A stretch of DNA of 32,119 bases. Origin: Gemmatimonadota bacterium. Its GTDB lineage: Bacteria > Gemmatimonadota > Gemmatimonadetes > Gemmatimonadales > Gemmatimonadaceae. Numbering within the stretch: position 1 is the first letter of the stretch; the number at the start of each line of letters is the position of its first letter. The notes under the pieces were generated by a model. The model did not search any database and had not been told where the DNA came from. It worked only from the letters and a program-made list of their open reading frames with translations. A program made the position numbers and the translations under genes. This document shows positions 1-9,560 of the stretch, piece by piece. Where the stretch lies: contig JARIEV010000022.1 of NCBI GenBank assembly GCA_031127225.1, forward strand, positions 1 through 32,119. The letters are read 5' to 3'.

Positions 1-1118
1 GCGTAGTCGAGATACCCGTACATCGTACCGACCTCGACCTTGTCCCAGCCGAACCCGCTCGGTGCCGCGGAACAATTCGTGATCGTCTTTCCCTTATCCG
101 GGCGCTTGAAGCAGAGTAAGCGGAACGTGGTCAGCAGACGTGCCGAATGGGTAACGCCAGCGTCCGCGAACGATCCCGACGTCGCATATCCCAGCATCAC
201 GGGGATGGTTACGTTACAAAAGTCGTCGAGCCCGTCGAACTGCGGGCAGATGTTCGGTTGCTGGGCATTCTGGAACTCGATGTTATTCACAGCTTTACCG
301 ACGACCGACGAATTCTGCGAGGTGCCCGACGCCGCGTTGTCAAGCACGACCGGATAGCTGACGGCGGCGGAGTTGCAGGTGTTCATCGCTGACTGAAACG
401 TCTTGTTACTTGGCAGGTCGACGCCCACCCACTTGCCAGCCAGCGACGCGCCATAAATGCCAGTGGAGGGATTGTTGACGGTCGGCGGCGCGACCATGAG
501 GTTCACACGCGTGGTCAGCCCGGCGTTCCGTAATTCGGCGATCTGCGCTTCCGTTGGCGTGGCATTGGCGGCCACGGTGACCCCCCCACGCGTGAACACC
601 TTCGTGACTTCGAACATCCACGGGCGCACACAGGTGAGCCCCACGTTCGCCACCCACGCGATGGCGGTCCGTCGCGGAGGCGGTACCACCACCGAGAGCG
701 CGCGACCGAACAACAGTCCCGCCGTGTGCGTAACGGTCACCGACACCGCATTCACACCGGCCGTGGCACCGGTCGCCCCCCAGGCCACCGCTTTGCGCAG
801 CGACACATTGGCGTCCCAGTGCCATCCCTGCACCGTCACGTCGGTGACGGCGGTGCCCATGACTGTGTTGCCGCTACTCAGGAAGGTGGTGACGGTGGCC
901 GTCGGATTCCCACCGGGCGCCCGCTGCAACGACAGGGCCCCCCGGAGCGCAGCCGCGTCCGCAGCAGTCTGCAGTTCGTTCACGCCTACATAAATGCGCG
1001 AGAGATCGACGGCGATCGCGCACACACCCAGCAGGGCGACGAGCATGAGTGCGACGAACACCAGCGTCGCCCCGCGCCGTGGCCGCCGGTACCCGACGGG
1101 AAGCGTTCGGTGTGGCAT
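1..1118 (-). CDS. TadG-like Flp pilus assembly protein, Tad locus 1 (partial, runs off left edge)
   Basis: An open frame reads leftward from the ATG at 1116-1118 to the window edge (372 codons, no stop), so the C-terminus is missing. The N-terminus is basic and then has RRGATLVF followed by one hydrophobic helix (about residues 15-37) ending in AVDLSRIYV. This is the TadG/TadE-type N-terminal anchor, after which the rest should lie outside the cytoplasmic membrane. Next comes an Ala-rich stretch with AADAAALRGA, seen in many Tad_N proteins. The large remainder contains Cys residues, including TCVRPW, which matches TACARP in the locus 2 counterpart at 19023-20159. The gene starts 8 nt after the tadC stop and is the last visible gene of locus 1. 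TadG-like proteins are thought to be minor pilus or assembly components. The family call is good; the exact role is not known. Confidence 0.8.
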   Translation of the reverse strand, partial: MPHRTLPVGYRRPRRGATLVFVALMLVALLGVCAIAVDLSRIYVGVNELQTAADAAALRGALSLQRAPGGNPTATVTTFLSSGNTVMGTAVTDVTVQGWHWDANVSLRKAVAWGATGATAGVNAVSVTVTHTAGLLFGRALSVVVPPPRRTAIAWVANVGLTCVRPWMFEVTKVFTRGGVTVAANATPTEAQIAELRNAGLTTRVNLMVAPPTVNNPSTGIYGASLAGKWVGVDLPSNKTFQSAMNTCNSAAVSYPVVLDNAASGTSQNSSVVGKAVNNIEFQNAQQPNICPQFDGLDDFCNVTIPVMLGYATSGSFADAGVTHSARLLTTFRLLCFKRPDKGKTITNCSAAPSGFGWDKVEVGTMYGYLDY

Positions 1119-1126
1119 GCGGCTGC

Positions 1127-2062
1127 CTAGCCGCCGAACTGCGACATCATCTCGATGATGGCCGGGCCGATGATAACAATCATCAGCGCCGGCAGGAGGA
1201 ACAGCGCCAACGGCAGCAGCATTTTGAGGGATGCTTCGGCCGCTTTCTTTTCGATCGACTGCCGACGCCGCAGCCGCAATGTTTCGGCATTGATGCGCAG
1301 CACCCGCGCGATCGACGACCCAAGTCGCTCGCTCTGAATCAGACTAGCCACCAGGGTACGCAGCTCTTCGACGCCAGTCCGCTTGGGCAACTGCTGGAGC
1401 GCCCGTTCACGCGGCATGCCAGCGCCCACCTTGCGCACCACTTGCCCGAGTTCGAACGCGAGTTCGGGGTGCACCGTCGCCATGTCGCGGGACACACGCA
1501 GCATCGATGCGTCGAGTGACACACCGGCCTCGACGCACACCACCAGCAGATCGAGGGCGTCGGGCACACCGCGACGGATGCGCTCACGGCGACGGTCGAC
1601 GAGACGGTCCAGCACCGCCGTCGGGCCCACGAGGCCGATCAGCACCGACATCATGATGACGACGAGCGCGACCGTCCCACCGCTGGGTGCCGTCAACCAT
1701 CCGGTGAGTGGCACCATGATCCCCCACACGACGCGCGCCGCCGTGAACAGGGACTGCGCGGCCGGTGAGTCGAAACCGGCGAGGAGGAGCTTCTCCGACA
1801 CCGGGGTGTCGTCGGCCTTCTGCGCACCCGGCAGCCTGGCCGCCAGCCATGCTGCGAGACGCGCGCCGACGGACGGCCGCTCCTGCAACAGCAGCCCTTC
1901 CACGAGTGCGCTGGATTCCCGCGTCGTGGCGGCACGATCCATCGCCGACGTGCGATCGGCCTCGGCGAGCGCGATGTACACGATGGTGACGAGGGCCAGC
2001 ACCAGCGTCAGCACCAGAAAGACCAGCGTCGGCGGTACCTCTGCGAGCATACCCACGGTCAC
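1127..2062 (-). CDS. tadC: TadC, type II secretion F-family platform protein (Tad locus 1)
   Basis: This 311-residue inner-membrane protein carries a GspF/T2SSF domain. Hydrophobic segments lie near the N-terminus (TLVFLVLTLVLALVTIVYIAL), in the middle (about 110-150) and at the C-terminus (LLPLALFLLPALMIVIIGP). The cytoplasmic GspF core has PDALDLLVVCVEAGVSLDA and LIQSERLGSSIARVLR, both typical of TadC. With TadB it forms the membrane platform that couples the CpaF ATPase to pilin assembly. The GTG start overlaps the tadB stop by 4 nt (GTGA), which suggests translational coupling; an ATG 12 nt further in is the alternative. The paralogue is at 18067-18984. Confidence 0.93.
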   Translation of the reverse strand: MTVGMLAEVPPTLVFLVLTLVLALVTIVYIALAEADRTSAMDRAATTRESSALVEGLLLQERPSVGARLAAWLAARLPGAQKADDTPVSEKLLLAGFDSPAAQSLFTAARVVWGIMVPLTGWLTAPSGGTVALVVIMMSVLIGLVGPTAVLDRLVDRRRERIRRGVPDALDLLVVCVEAGVSLDASMLRVSRDMATVHPELAFELGQVVRKVGAGMPRERALQQLPKRTGVEELRTLVASLIQSERLGSSIARVLRINAETLRLRRRQSIEKKAAEASLKMLLPLALFLLPALMIVIIGPAIIEMMSQFGG

Positions 2063-3027
2063 ATCTCCACGTCGGCAATCCGGCTCATGATCGCATATCC
2101 GACCACCACCATGACGACCGACAGCGCCAGCATAGTGTGACCGGCACTCGTGACCAGCATGGGCCGCATGTACGTCGGGTTGAGCGCGTAGACAACGGCG
2201 AACATGACGAAGGGCATCGCCGACAGCAGCTGCGCCGACATCTTCGGCTCGGCCGTCAGCGTCTGCAACTGCCCTCGCAATTGCAGTCGCTGGCGAATCA
2301 GCGTACTGATCGTATTGAGCAGTTCGCTCAGGTTGCCGCCGGTTTCGCGCTGCAATAGGAGCGACGTCACGAACATGCGCACGTCGTCGGTGCCGACGCG
2401 CTCCTGGAGTGCGAGCAGCGCCGTACGCACGTCGACGCCGAGGCGCTGCTCGTCGTAGAAGCGCAGGAACTCGGTGCTGAGGGGCGCCATCGACTCCCGT
2501 CCCACGAACTCCATCGCGGCCTGCAGCGAATAGCCGGCCTTGAGCGAGTTGGTCAGGAGATCGAGCGCATCGGGGAGCTGCTGCTCGAACTGCCGCTCAC
2601 GCCGCCGCTGCTGTCGCCGCAGGAACATCCATGGCACCATGGCCCCGACGGGCAGGCCCACAATCGAGATCAGCGCGCCGAACAGGAACGACACGACGGT
2701 CATCCCGATGAACGCCGCCAATGTGCTGAGGAGCAGGAATTCACCTGGCTTCTGCAACGAGCCGGCACGCGCGAGCTCTCGGGAGAGCTGCAGCGTGACG
2801 CCTCGCCCCGACAGCAGTTCGTTGAGCGCGCCGATATTCGACACGCGCTGGTCGCGCAGAATCGTACTCGGCGACCCACCGGCGTCCCGGATCACGGCCG
2901 GTGCGTCGCTGAGCCGTTCCCGCGCCGCCTCAACCGACGTGAGACGACGCCGGTTGAGGAACACGAATCCGCCCACGATGGCGAAGATGGTCCCGAAGAA
3001 TACTAGGGCGACAAGCAGGGCTGTCAT
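2059..3027 (-). CDS. tadB: TadB, type II secretion F-family platform protein (Tad locus 1)
   Basis: This 322-residue polytopic membrane protein has an N-terminal helix followed by NRRRL, a helix pair around residues 100-135, and C-terminal helices near 270-315. The GspF domain contains LPDALDLLTNSLKAGYSLQAA, FYDEQRLGVDVRTAL and LLLQRETGGNLSELL, hallmarks of TadB. It pairs with TadC as the inner-membrane assembly platform. The ATG start is 6 nt after the cpaF stop, and its own stop overlaps the tadC start. The motifs FYDEQRLG and QRETGGNL recur in the locus 2 copy (17109-18056), showing paralogy. Confidence 0.93.
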   Translation of the reverse strand: MTALLVALVFFGTIFAIVGGFVFLNRRRLTSVEAARERLSDAPAVIRDAGGSPSTILRDQRVSNIGALNELLSGRGVTLQLSRELARAGSLQKPGEFLLLSTLAAFIGMTVVSFLFGALISIVGLPVGAMVPWMFLRRQQRRRERQFEQQLPDALDLLTNSLKAGYSLQAAMEFVGRESMAPLSTEFLRFYDEQRLGVDVRTALLALQERVGTDDVRMFVTSLLLQRETGGNLSELLNTISTLIRQRLQLRGQLQTLTAEPKMSAQLLSAMPFVMFAVVYALNPTYMRPMLVTSAGHTMLALSVVMVVVGYAIMSRIADVEM

Positions 3028-3033
3028 GCGACG

Positions 3034-4470
<1,437 letters not shown>

Positions 4471-4473
4471 GGG

Positions 4474-5655
4474 CTATTTCCTCCGTAGGCCGAAGAGTCC
4501 ACGCTTTTTCGGCGCCGCGCGTTCCGCCTCGTCATGCACGGCCACTTCTCCGATCGCGCGGGTCACGAGCACATCGAAGGCGCCGCTGAGGGGCGCGTTC
4601 GGTGCGATCTTGGCGATCGGTACGCCACGAGTCTGCGCATCGGTGGCGAGCTGAAATGCGTTGGGGAGTCGCACGTCCACCGAGCGTCCCAGCGACTTGG
4701 CCACATCGCTCCACGACAGCACGTCACCTGGTCCTTCGCGATTCAGCACGATGATGGCCTTGTCGTCGGGAAAATCGAGCTGCCGGAACAGGGCGAGGGT
4801 CCGCTTGGTCGCGCGAATGGCGGCCACATTGCTCTGCAGCACCACGAGGATGCGATCGGCGCTGTCCAGCGCCGCGACCGTGCGCGCACCGAACGCATGC
4901 TCGCAATCGACAATGGTGTGCGCGAAGCTGGCGCGACAGGCGGCGAGGACACGGGTCACCGCGTCGGCCTGAATCTGCTCGGCCACTTCCAGATCATCAG
5001 ACGCCGGGAGCGCGAACAGCCCCTCACCGCACGGCGTCACGATGGCCTGCAGCAACTCGGCATCGGCCTGATCGAGCTTTCGCACCAGATGACCGATGTC
5101 GTACAGTCCCTGCAGGTTGAGCTGGCTCGTCACGTCGCCGAGCCCCATGTTGAGATCGACGATCGCGACCTGGGCGTCCGTCCGCCGTGCGGCGAGGGCG
5201 TAACCGCAATTGACGGCGATCGTCGTGGCGCCAACCCCGCCCTTCGGGGCGTACACCGCGGTGACAGTTCCGCGGACGGCCGTCGCTCCCCACTTACGCT
5301 GGAGGCGCAGCAGTGCCGCCTCGAGTTCGGCCGGCGCGGGCGGGGTGACCAGAAACTCGCCGATCCCAGCGCGCATCCCGGTGAGAATCGCGTCGGCGTC
5401 GGCGGTCGGTGCCGTCCCGATCGTCGCGACGCGATTGGTGTCGCGCAGCATGGTCTCGAAGTCGAATCGCCCGTGCCCTTGGAGCAGCTTGATCGGGAGC
5501 ACCAGCAGATCGACCTCGCCCTGTCGCACGGACTCGACGACCTGCGCGAGGGAGTCACGAACGACGGGCGGCGCAAAGCCAGCCCGTGCGAACACGGGCA
5601 GTAGGGGCTCGAGCGCGCCCAGCGCGTCTTGCAGGATGATCAGGCGATGCAGCAC
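4474..5655 (-). CDS. cpaE: CpaE/TadZ pilus localisation ATPase (Tad locus 1)
   Basis: This 393-residue protein has an N-terminal receiver-like domain (about 1-120) and a MinD/ParA-type ATPase domain (about 130-370). The P-loop is PKGGVGATT (137-145): the first Lys of the deviant Walker A is kept, but the second Lys position is Ala, as in other CpaE/TadZ members. In the receiver domain the usual phospho-acceptor position reads VLPI rather than VLDI, so it is probably not phosphorylated. Family members place the Tad machine at a cell pole or focus. The start is GTG, 60 nt after the secretin stop. It ends in a basic tail (KKRGLFGLRRK) just before the cpaF RBS. Confidence 0.9.
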   Translation of the reverse strand: MLHRLIILQDALGALEPLLPVFARAGFAPPVVRDSLAQVVESVRQGEVDLLVLPIKLLQGHGRFDFETMLRDTNRVATIGTAPTADADAILTGMRAGIGEFLVTPPAPAELEAALLRLQRKWGATAVRGTVTAVYAPKGGVGATTIAVNCGYALAARRTDAQVAIVDLNMGLGDVTSQLNLQGLYDIGHLVRKLDQADAELLQAIVTPCGEGLFALPASDDLEVAEQIQADAVTRVLAACRASFAHTIVDCEHAFGARTVAALDSADRILVVLQSNVAAIRATKRTLALFRQLDFPDDKAIIVLNREGPGDVLSWSDVAKSLGRSVDVRLPNAFQLATDAQTRGVPIAKIAPNAPLSGAFDVLVTRAIGEVAVHDEAERAAPKKRGLFGLRRK

Positions 5656-5715
5656 GTCGTTAACAACCGGAGAGAGCGACAGCGGACGGGGAACAGGACG
5701 CGACCAGGAGGCCGG

Positions 5716-6861
5716 TCAGCTGGGGGGCAGACGTTTCTTGAGCGCCTCGACAGCGGGCAGCGCCGTGTCCGGCTTGAGGCGGACTCGATCAAGCGCCCGG
5801 GGCACGTTGGGGTCCACCAATTCCGGCGTGACCACCACCAGCAACTCGGACTCGCTGGACTGCCAGCGCGTGCTGCTGAAGAGCGCACCAAGGATCGGGA
5901 TGTTCATCAGCCCCGGGATGCCGGTGCGTACCGATTCGCGGTCGTCGCTGAACAGCCCCGAAATCACAAGGCTCTGCCCGGGACGCACATCAAGCGTGGT
6001 TTCGACGCGACGCGTCCGCAGGGCGGGAACCCGGAATCCTGAAATCAGGACGGCGTTGCCGTAGTCCAGGCTGGAGACCTCCGGGACAACGCGCAGTTTG
6101 ATCAGCGAGTCGTTCAGGACCTCGCCGATGAACTTGAGCTGCACGCCGAACGGACGATACACGATGGTGACGAGCGACTGGCCGGCGGTGCCGCCGGGCT
6201 GCGCAATGGGCACCGGGACCTCACCGCCGGCGAGAAAGCTCGCCGAATCTTTATTGCCGGCCATGAGCGTGGGCTCCGCCAGCGACCGCGCCCGACCATT
6301 CTGCTGCTGGACGTCGAGGTAGCCGCGGATGTCGTCGGTCCCGAACGTCGTGATGGCCGACAGGAACTTGCTGGTCGTGGACGGGGCGGCGGTATTACCG
6401 GCGGCGGGTGTGGAGAACGCACCCGTGCCGAGCGCTGAGGTGCCCTTGGTGCTCTTGTATTCGCCGGAAATTCCAAGCTCGGTCAGGGCGTCACGGCGGA
6501 CTTCCGCAAATTTGACGGCGAGCGCAATCTGCCTTCGGTCCGTTGCGGCGAACACGGTCACGCGCAGATGCCGCCGTCCGATGGCGGCGCCCGAGAGGAT
6601 GACGTCGGTGGCACCGACGGCCTTGGCGTTCAGCACGACGCTGCGTTCCGTGAGCACGACGACATCGGCCACGTCCGGATTCACGATCGTGACCTGAGTC
6701 ACGGCGCCGGGCAGGTCGATCGGCAGTGAACGACCGAGCGCAATCGTGATGGTTTCGATGCCGGTCGCGTCCTGAGCCCGCGCGGGCATCGCCAGCGATG
6801 GGGCGAGCAGGACGGCCGAAAGCAAGGCGACGCGCATGCACCGCAGACGGGCGAGAGACAC
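5716..6861 (-). CDS. cpaC: CpaC/RcpA outer-membrane secretin (Tad locus 1)
   Basis: This secretin forms the outer-membrane channel for the Flp pilus. The order is signal peptide (about 1-29, ending in PARAQ), pilus N-terminal domain (ITIALGRSLPIDLPGAV, VNPDVADVVVLTERSV), then the secretin domain with LAEPTLMAGNKDSASFLAGGEVPVP split over its two conserved blocks, VVPEVSSLDYGNAV, and the C-terminal GIPGLMNIPILGALF and ELLVVVTPELVDP. I chose the GTG at 6859-6861 because AGGAG lies a few bases upstream. An earlier in-frame start at 6924 would overlap cpaB and add an odd leader, and an ATG at 6837 is possible. At 381 residues it is on the short side, and I see no BON domain. Confidence 0.92.
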   Translation of the reverse strand: MSLARLRCMRVALLSAVLLAPSLAMPARAQDATGIETITIALGRSLPIDLPGAVTQVTIVNPDVADVVVLTERSVVLNAKAVGATDVILSGAAIGRRHLRVTVFAATDRRQIALAVKFAEVRRDALTELGISGEYKSTKGTSALGTGAFSTPAAGNTAAPSTTSKFLSAITTFGTDDIRGYLDVQQQNGRARSLAEPTLMAGNKDSASFLAGGEVPVPIAQPGGTAGQSLVTIVYRPFGVQLKFIGEVLNDSLIKLRVVPEVSSLDYGNAVLISGFRVPALRTRRVETTLDVRPGQSLVISGLFSDDRESVRTGIPGLMNIPILGALFSSTRWQSSESELLVVVTPELVDPNVPRALDRVRLKPDTALPAVEALKKRLPPS

Positions 6862-6911
6862 CGGGACTCCTGGGAATGTTGAGGGAACGCCAGACTCGGG
6901 CGCGACAGCCA

Positions 6912-7871
6912 TCAGTGCGGCCACTGCAAGGTGTCGCGGCGGACACTGTCCTTTCGCGACTCGAACTTCTGCTGCGAGAGTCGATCACCGCGATAGATCC
7001 TCACGGTGACCGAGTCGCTCACCACAGGGGCTGGACGCGACAGCGGCGCCGACACCGGTGCCGCAACGACGGGCGCGGGCACCACGGGTGCGCGGAGCCG
7101 CGCTCGCACCGGCGCGCGATCCTCCGCCGCGGCGCGACCCGCGTCCGGCGCCGCGCCACTGCGGAGCTGGCGAAGCACATCAGCAGGGCGGGCCCCATTG
7201 GTCCGGATCGAGTCGGGATCCCCGTAGCCGCGCAGAACGAGCTGAATACTCCCTTCGCGCATCGCGACGGCGAGGCGCTCAGCCTCATCGGGTGTGACTT
7301 CGAGCATGGCCGAGGCGGCGGTGATCGCCTGCCCGTCGGCGCCGCGCTCGACCTGTGAGCCCACGGACAGCACCCGCATGTTGCTCATGAACAACTTGGA
7401 GATGCGCCCGGCCGCACTTTCCTCGTCCCGCAGCGTGACCAGCACGTCCACGCGGCTGTTCGGCTGCATCAGACCACTGAGGCCGGTCACATCGTCGATG
7501 CGAACAGCCATGGCGCGCTTGCCCGGCGAGATTTTGACTTCAATGCCGGCCGTGGTGCCAGCTGGCGCCAACCGGCCGGGGACGATGGCCTCGCCCTTAA
7601 AGATGGACACGCGCGCGACGCGCTCGACGACCGAATCGGTGGCCGAAAACGCGCCGGCCGGAATGGCCGCGACGGGCAGCTCGGCCAACGTGAGGGCGTC
7701 GCTCGTGAGCGCAGCGCCCTCCGTGATGTCCTTGGCCGCCACGACCACCATGCGTGTCACCACGCGATTGCTGGCGCGCATGTTACCGAGGATGCGCCAC
7801 ACGCCCCACGCCGATCCAGCGGCGATGACCACGGCGAGGATCAGGACGACACGATAGCGGTCACGAAACAT
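6912..7871 (-). CDS. cpaB: CpaB/RcpC Flp pilus assembly protein (Tad locus 1)
   Basis: This 319-residue periplasmic protein is anchored by an N-terminal helix (VVLILAVVIAAGSAWGVWRIL). A SAF domain follows (VVVAAKDITEGAALTSDALT) and then the RcpC/CpaB domain (KISPGKRAMAVRIDDVTGLSG, SRVDVLVTL, SNMRVLSVG, EVTPDEAERLAVA). After that comes an Ala/Pro-rich linker (about 215-280) and a C-terminal segment containing RGDRLSQQKFE. The same end motif occurs in the locus 2 copy. CpaB works with the secretin in the periplasm. The stop lies 50 nt before the chosen secretin start. Motif content makes the call firm; the tail has no known function. Confidence 0.93.
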   Translation of the reverse strand: MFRDRYRVVLILAVVIAAGSAWGVWRILGNMRASNRVVTRMVVVAAKDITEGAALTSDALTLAELPVAAIPAGAFSATDSVVERVARVSIFKGEAIVPGRLAPAGTTAGIEVKISPGKRAMAVRIDDVTGLSGLMQPNSRVDVLVTLRDEESAAGRISKLFMSNMRVLSVGSQVERGADGQAITAASAMLEVTPDEAERLAVAMREGSIQLVLRGYGDPDSIRTNGARPADVLRQLRSGAAPDAGRAAAEDRAPVRARLRAPVVPAPVVAAPVSAPLSRPAPVVSDSVTVRIYRGDRLSQQKFESRKDSVRRDTLQWPH

Positions 7872-7916
7872 CGGTCAGATTCGGCAAGAGGATGCTCGGG
7901 GACTCGGGGAGACTCG

Positions 7917-8390
7917 TCATGCGGCCAACTCCCATCGAAATCGGGCGCTCGCAGTGAGGGGAAACGAGGCCCCCAACTGCAGCATGCCGAAGAGCGGCGT
8001 GATCGGCTGGAACGGATAGCCCACCACCTGCACCCGGACGGTAGCCGTGCGACCACTTTCGAGTTCGCACGTGATCGGGATCATGGTATCGGTATTGCTG
8101 ATGGCCGTGCTGCCGATGGACGAGAACGACGCGACAACGCGGGAGCGTATCGCCGTCATCGAGGCGGCGCTGCACGGATCGACCGACTGGACGGCCCCCA
8201 GCCGTGCCCCTTCCCGGACGGCGGACACGAGGCTGTTGCGGATGAAATAGGCCCGGCCGAAGTCCACCACGCCCATCACCAGCATAAGCAGCATCGGGAC
8301 CACCAGCGCAAACTCCACGATAGGACCGGCACTGCGGCCACACCGGAACGCGCGCCACAGCGCGGCGCTCTGCTTCGGGATCATCGGCAT
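7917..8390 (-). CDS. tadE: TadE-like pseudopilin (Tad locus 1)
   Basis: This 157-residue protein has one N-terminal hydrophobic helix (about 23-48) beginning GPIVEFALVVPMLL and ending GVVDFGRAYF, the TadE signature, followed by a globular outer part. TadE proteins are pseudopilins processed by the prepilin peptidase and needed for pilus assembly. Counting back from the conserved Glu as +5, the residue at -1 is Ala rather than Gly, because the Gly is one position later than usual. The ATG overlaps the stop of the upstream peptidase gene (TGATG), and GAGG lies in the last codons of that gene. The next gene starts 45 nt downstream. Confidence 0.9.
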   Translation of the reverse strand: MPMIPKQSAALWRAFRCGRSAGPIVEFALVVPMLLMLVMGVVDFGRAYFIRNSLVSAVREGARLGAVQSVDPCSAASMTAIRSRVVASFSSIGSTAISNTDTMIPITCELESGRTATVRVQVVGYPFQPITPLFGMLQLGASFPLTASARFRWELAA

Positions 8391-9052
8391 CAGCCCCTCG
8401 GATGTAAAACGAACAGTCCGACGGATCGCAGCCAGACCATCGACACGCCAACCGCAATCGCCACGGCGTACGGCACCCGCTCGCGACGATCCAGCGGACG
8501 GAGCTGCAGCAGCGACGGGACCCGGAACGCATGCGTGACGGCCATGAGTGCGGCCCCGGCACCTTGGCGGGCCACGATCCAGACCAGACCAAGCACTCCG
8601 CCGGCGAGCGCGGTGGCGATGGAGGCGGAGACCGTGCCCGCGAGACCGAGCCAGGCGCCGCTGGCGGCGAGCAACTTCACATCACCGGCACCGACCAGTC
8701 GCAGCAGGTACATCGGCAACCAGATCATCAACCCGACCACCACCCCGCCGAGGCTGTCGCCGAGCGACGCAAACGCGGGCGGCCACGGCCGAGCCAGCAG
8801 CAGTCCGGCCAGTAGAATGGTCGCGTTCAAGCGATTGGACACACGTCGCACGCGGACATCGCTGAGGGCGGCCGCCGTGAGCAACGCCCCGAGCACGGCC
8901 GTAGCGACGGCCGCTCTCACCGGGTGACCGGCCGAACGATAGGAAAGCGCGACATATGGAAACCGGAGTGACCGAGACGCAGCGCGCGCAGCAGACGCGG
9001 ACAAGTCCGCCTCGGCTGCGCGCACCCGCACGCGGTGGCTGTGCCACCGCAT
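8390..9052 (-). CDS. cpaA: CpaA/TadV type A24 prepilin peptidase (Tad locus 1)
   Basis: This polytopic inner-membrane aspartyl peptidase cleaves Flp and TadE leader peptides. The two catalytic Asp motifs are visible: SDVRVRRVSN and GAGDVKLL. It has about six hydrophobic segments, with WLPMYLLRLVGAGDVK typical of the short A24 family without a methylase domain. The start is uncertain. The ATG at 9050-9052 gives 220 residues with a basic N-terminus lacking clear family similarity. A GTG at HPVRAAVATAVLG would give a protein closer to the 183-residue locus 2 copy. The first catalytic motif has VSN where most members, including the paralogue, have IPN. Confidence 0.88.
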   Translation of the reverse strand: MRWHSHRVRVRAAEADLSASAARAASRSLRFPYVALSYRSAGHPVRAAVATAVLGALLTAAALSDVRVRRVSNRLNATILLAGLLLARPWPPAFASLGDSLGGVVVGLMIWLPMYLLRLVGAGDVKLLAASGAWLGLAGTVSASIATALAGGVLGLVWIVARQGAGAALMAVTHAFRVPSLLQLRPLDRRERVPYAVAIAVGVSMVWLRSVGLFVLHPRG

Positions 9053-9062
9053 GACGGCGTAC

Positions 9063-9233
9063 TCAGTTGATGTTGTTACCAGCAGCGTTGAAGGCGCCGG
9101 CGATCTTGTCCTTGAACGCACCGAGCGCGGTCACGAGCGCCACCACGATCACGCCGAGCAGCAGCGCATATTCAGCCATCGAGGCGCCGCTTTCGTCGGC
9201 GAGGAAACGCTTGAGGGTCGTGTTGATCTGCAT
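9063..9233 (-). CDS. flp: Flp-type pilin precursor, Tad locus 1
   Basis: This 56-residue precursor is the major pilin candidate of locus 1. The leader has MQINTTLKRFLADESG, and cleavage is expected after Gly because Glu is at +5 and Tyr at +6 (ASMAEY). One hydrophobic helix follows (ALLLGVIVVALVTALGAF), with a short polar tail (about 20 residues). This is the class IVb/Flp layout. The ATG at 9231-9233 is chosen over upstream in-frame codons because GGAG lies about 9 nt before it and the leader has the usual length. It is the first gene of the leftward locus, 10 nt before the peptidase start chosen here, and is preceded by a 327 bp gene-free stretch. Confidence 0.95.
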   Translation of the reverse strand: MQINTTLKRFLADESGASMAEYALLLGVIVVALVTALGAFKDKIAGAFNAAGNNIN

Positions 9234-9560
9234 GTTCGTTATCTCCAGAGGGGTACAGGGGATGATGCTGCATTTGGCACTGCGCTTACGGATGAGTCTG
9301 ATTGCAAGTCGCGTACCAAGGTGATGCAAACATCATAATTCTAATGCCGGCAGTCTTTCAAAGGTGAAGACGAGTCAATGAGTTACACGTTTCACAAATG
9401 AGGAACAGACCGGCTGTTTCGCCCCGCTTTCCCGTTTAGAGGCCGCCCTAGCCCACCAACGAGCTGTAGGCAACACGCCACGCCCTGTTGCATCAATGTA
9501 ACGCTTTTCCGCAAACTGGCAAACGCGGCCACGCCGTCTGCCACCCGCGGAACGACCCGG
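9234..9560. other. gene-free stretch between the bacilliredoxin and flp genes
   Basis: No credible coding frame is seen in these 327 bases. Composition is more AT-rich in 9320-9400 than in the neighbours. It holds the candidate flp promoter, the TGATG-N4-CATCA dyad (9322-9335), and an imperfect inverted repeat, GTTGCAT-CA-ATGTAAC (9487-9502). The octamer TGATGCAA occurs in both repeats, on opposite strands. No clear terminator for the upstream bacilliredoxin gene was found. Confidence 0.6.
9332..9361 (-). promoter_or_regulatory. candidate sigma-70-type promoter of Tad locus 1
   Basis: Reading leftward, TTGAAA (9361-9356) is followed after 18 bases by TATGAT (9337-9332), about 98 bases before the flp ATG. 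The stretch is AT-rich against a very GC-rich background. An inverted repeat, TGATG-N4-CATCA (9322-9335), overlaps the -10 element and could be an operator. This is pattern matching only; promoter consensus in this lineage is not certain. Confidence 0.35.

Noticed and set aside
9270-9290. TTTGGCAC near flp as a sigma-54 -24 element
   Set aside because: It is on the wrong strand for flp, and no TTGC-type -12 element lies at the required distance.
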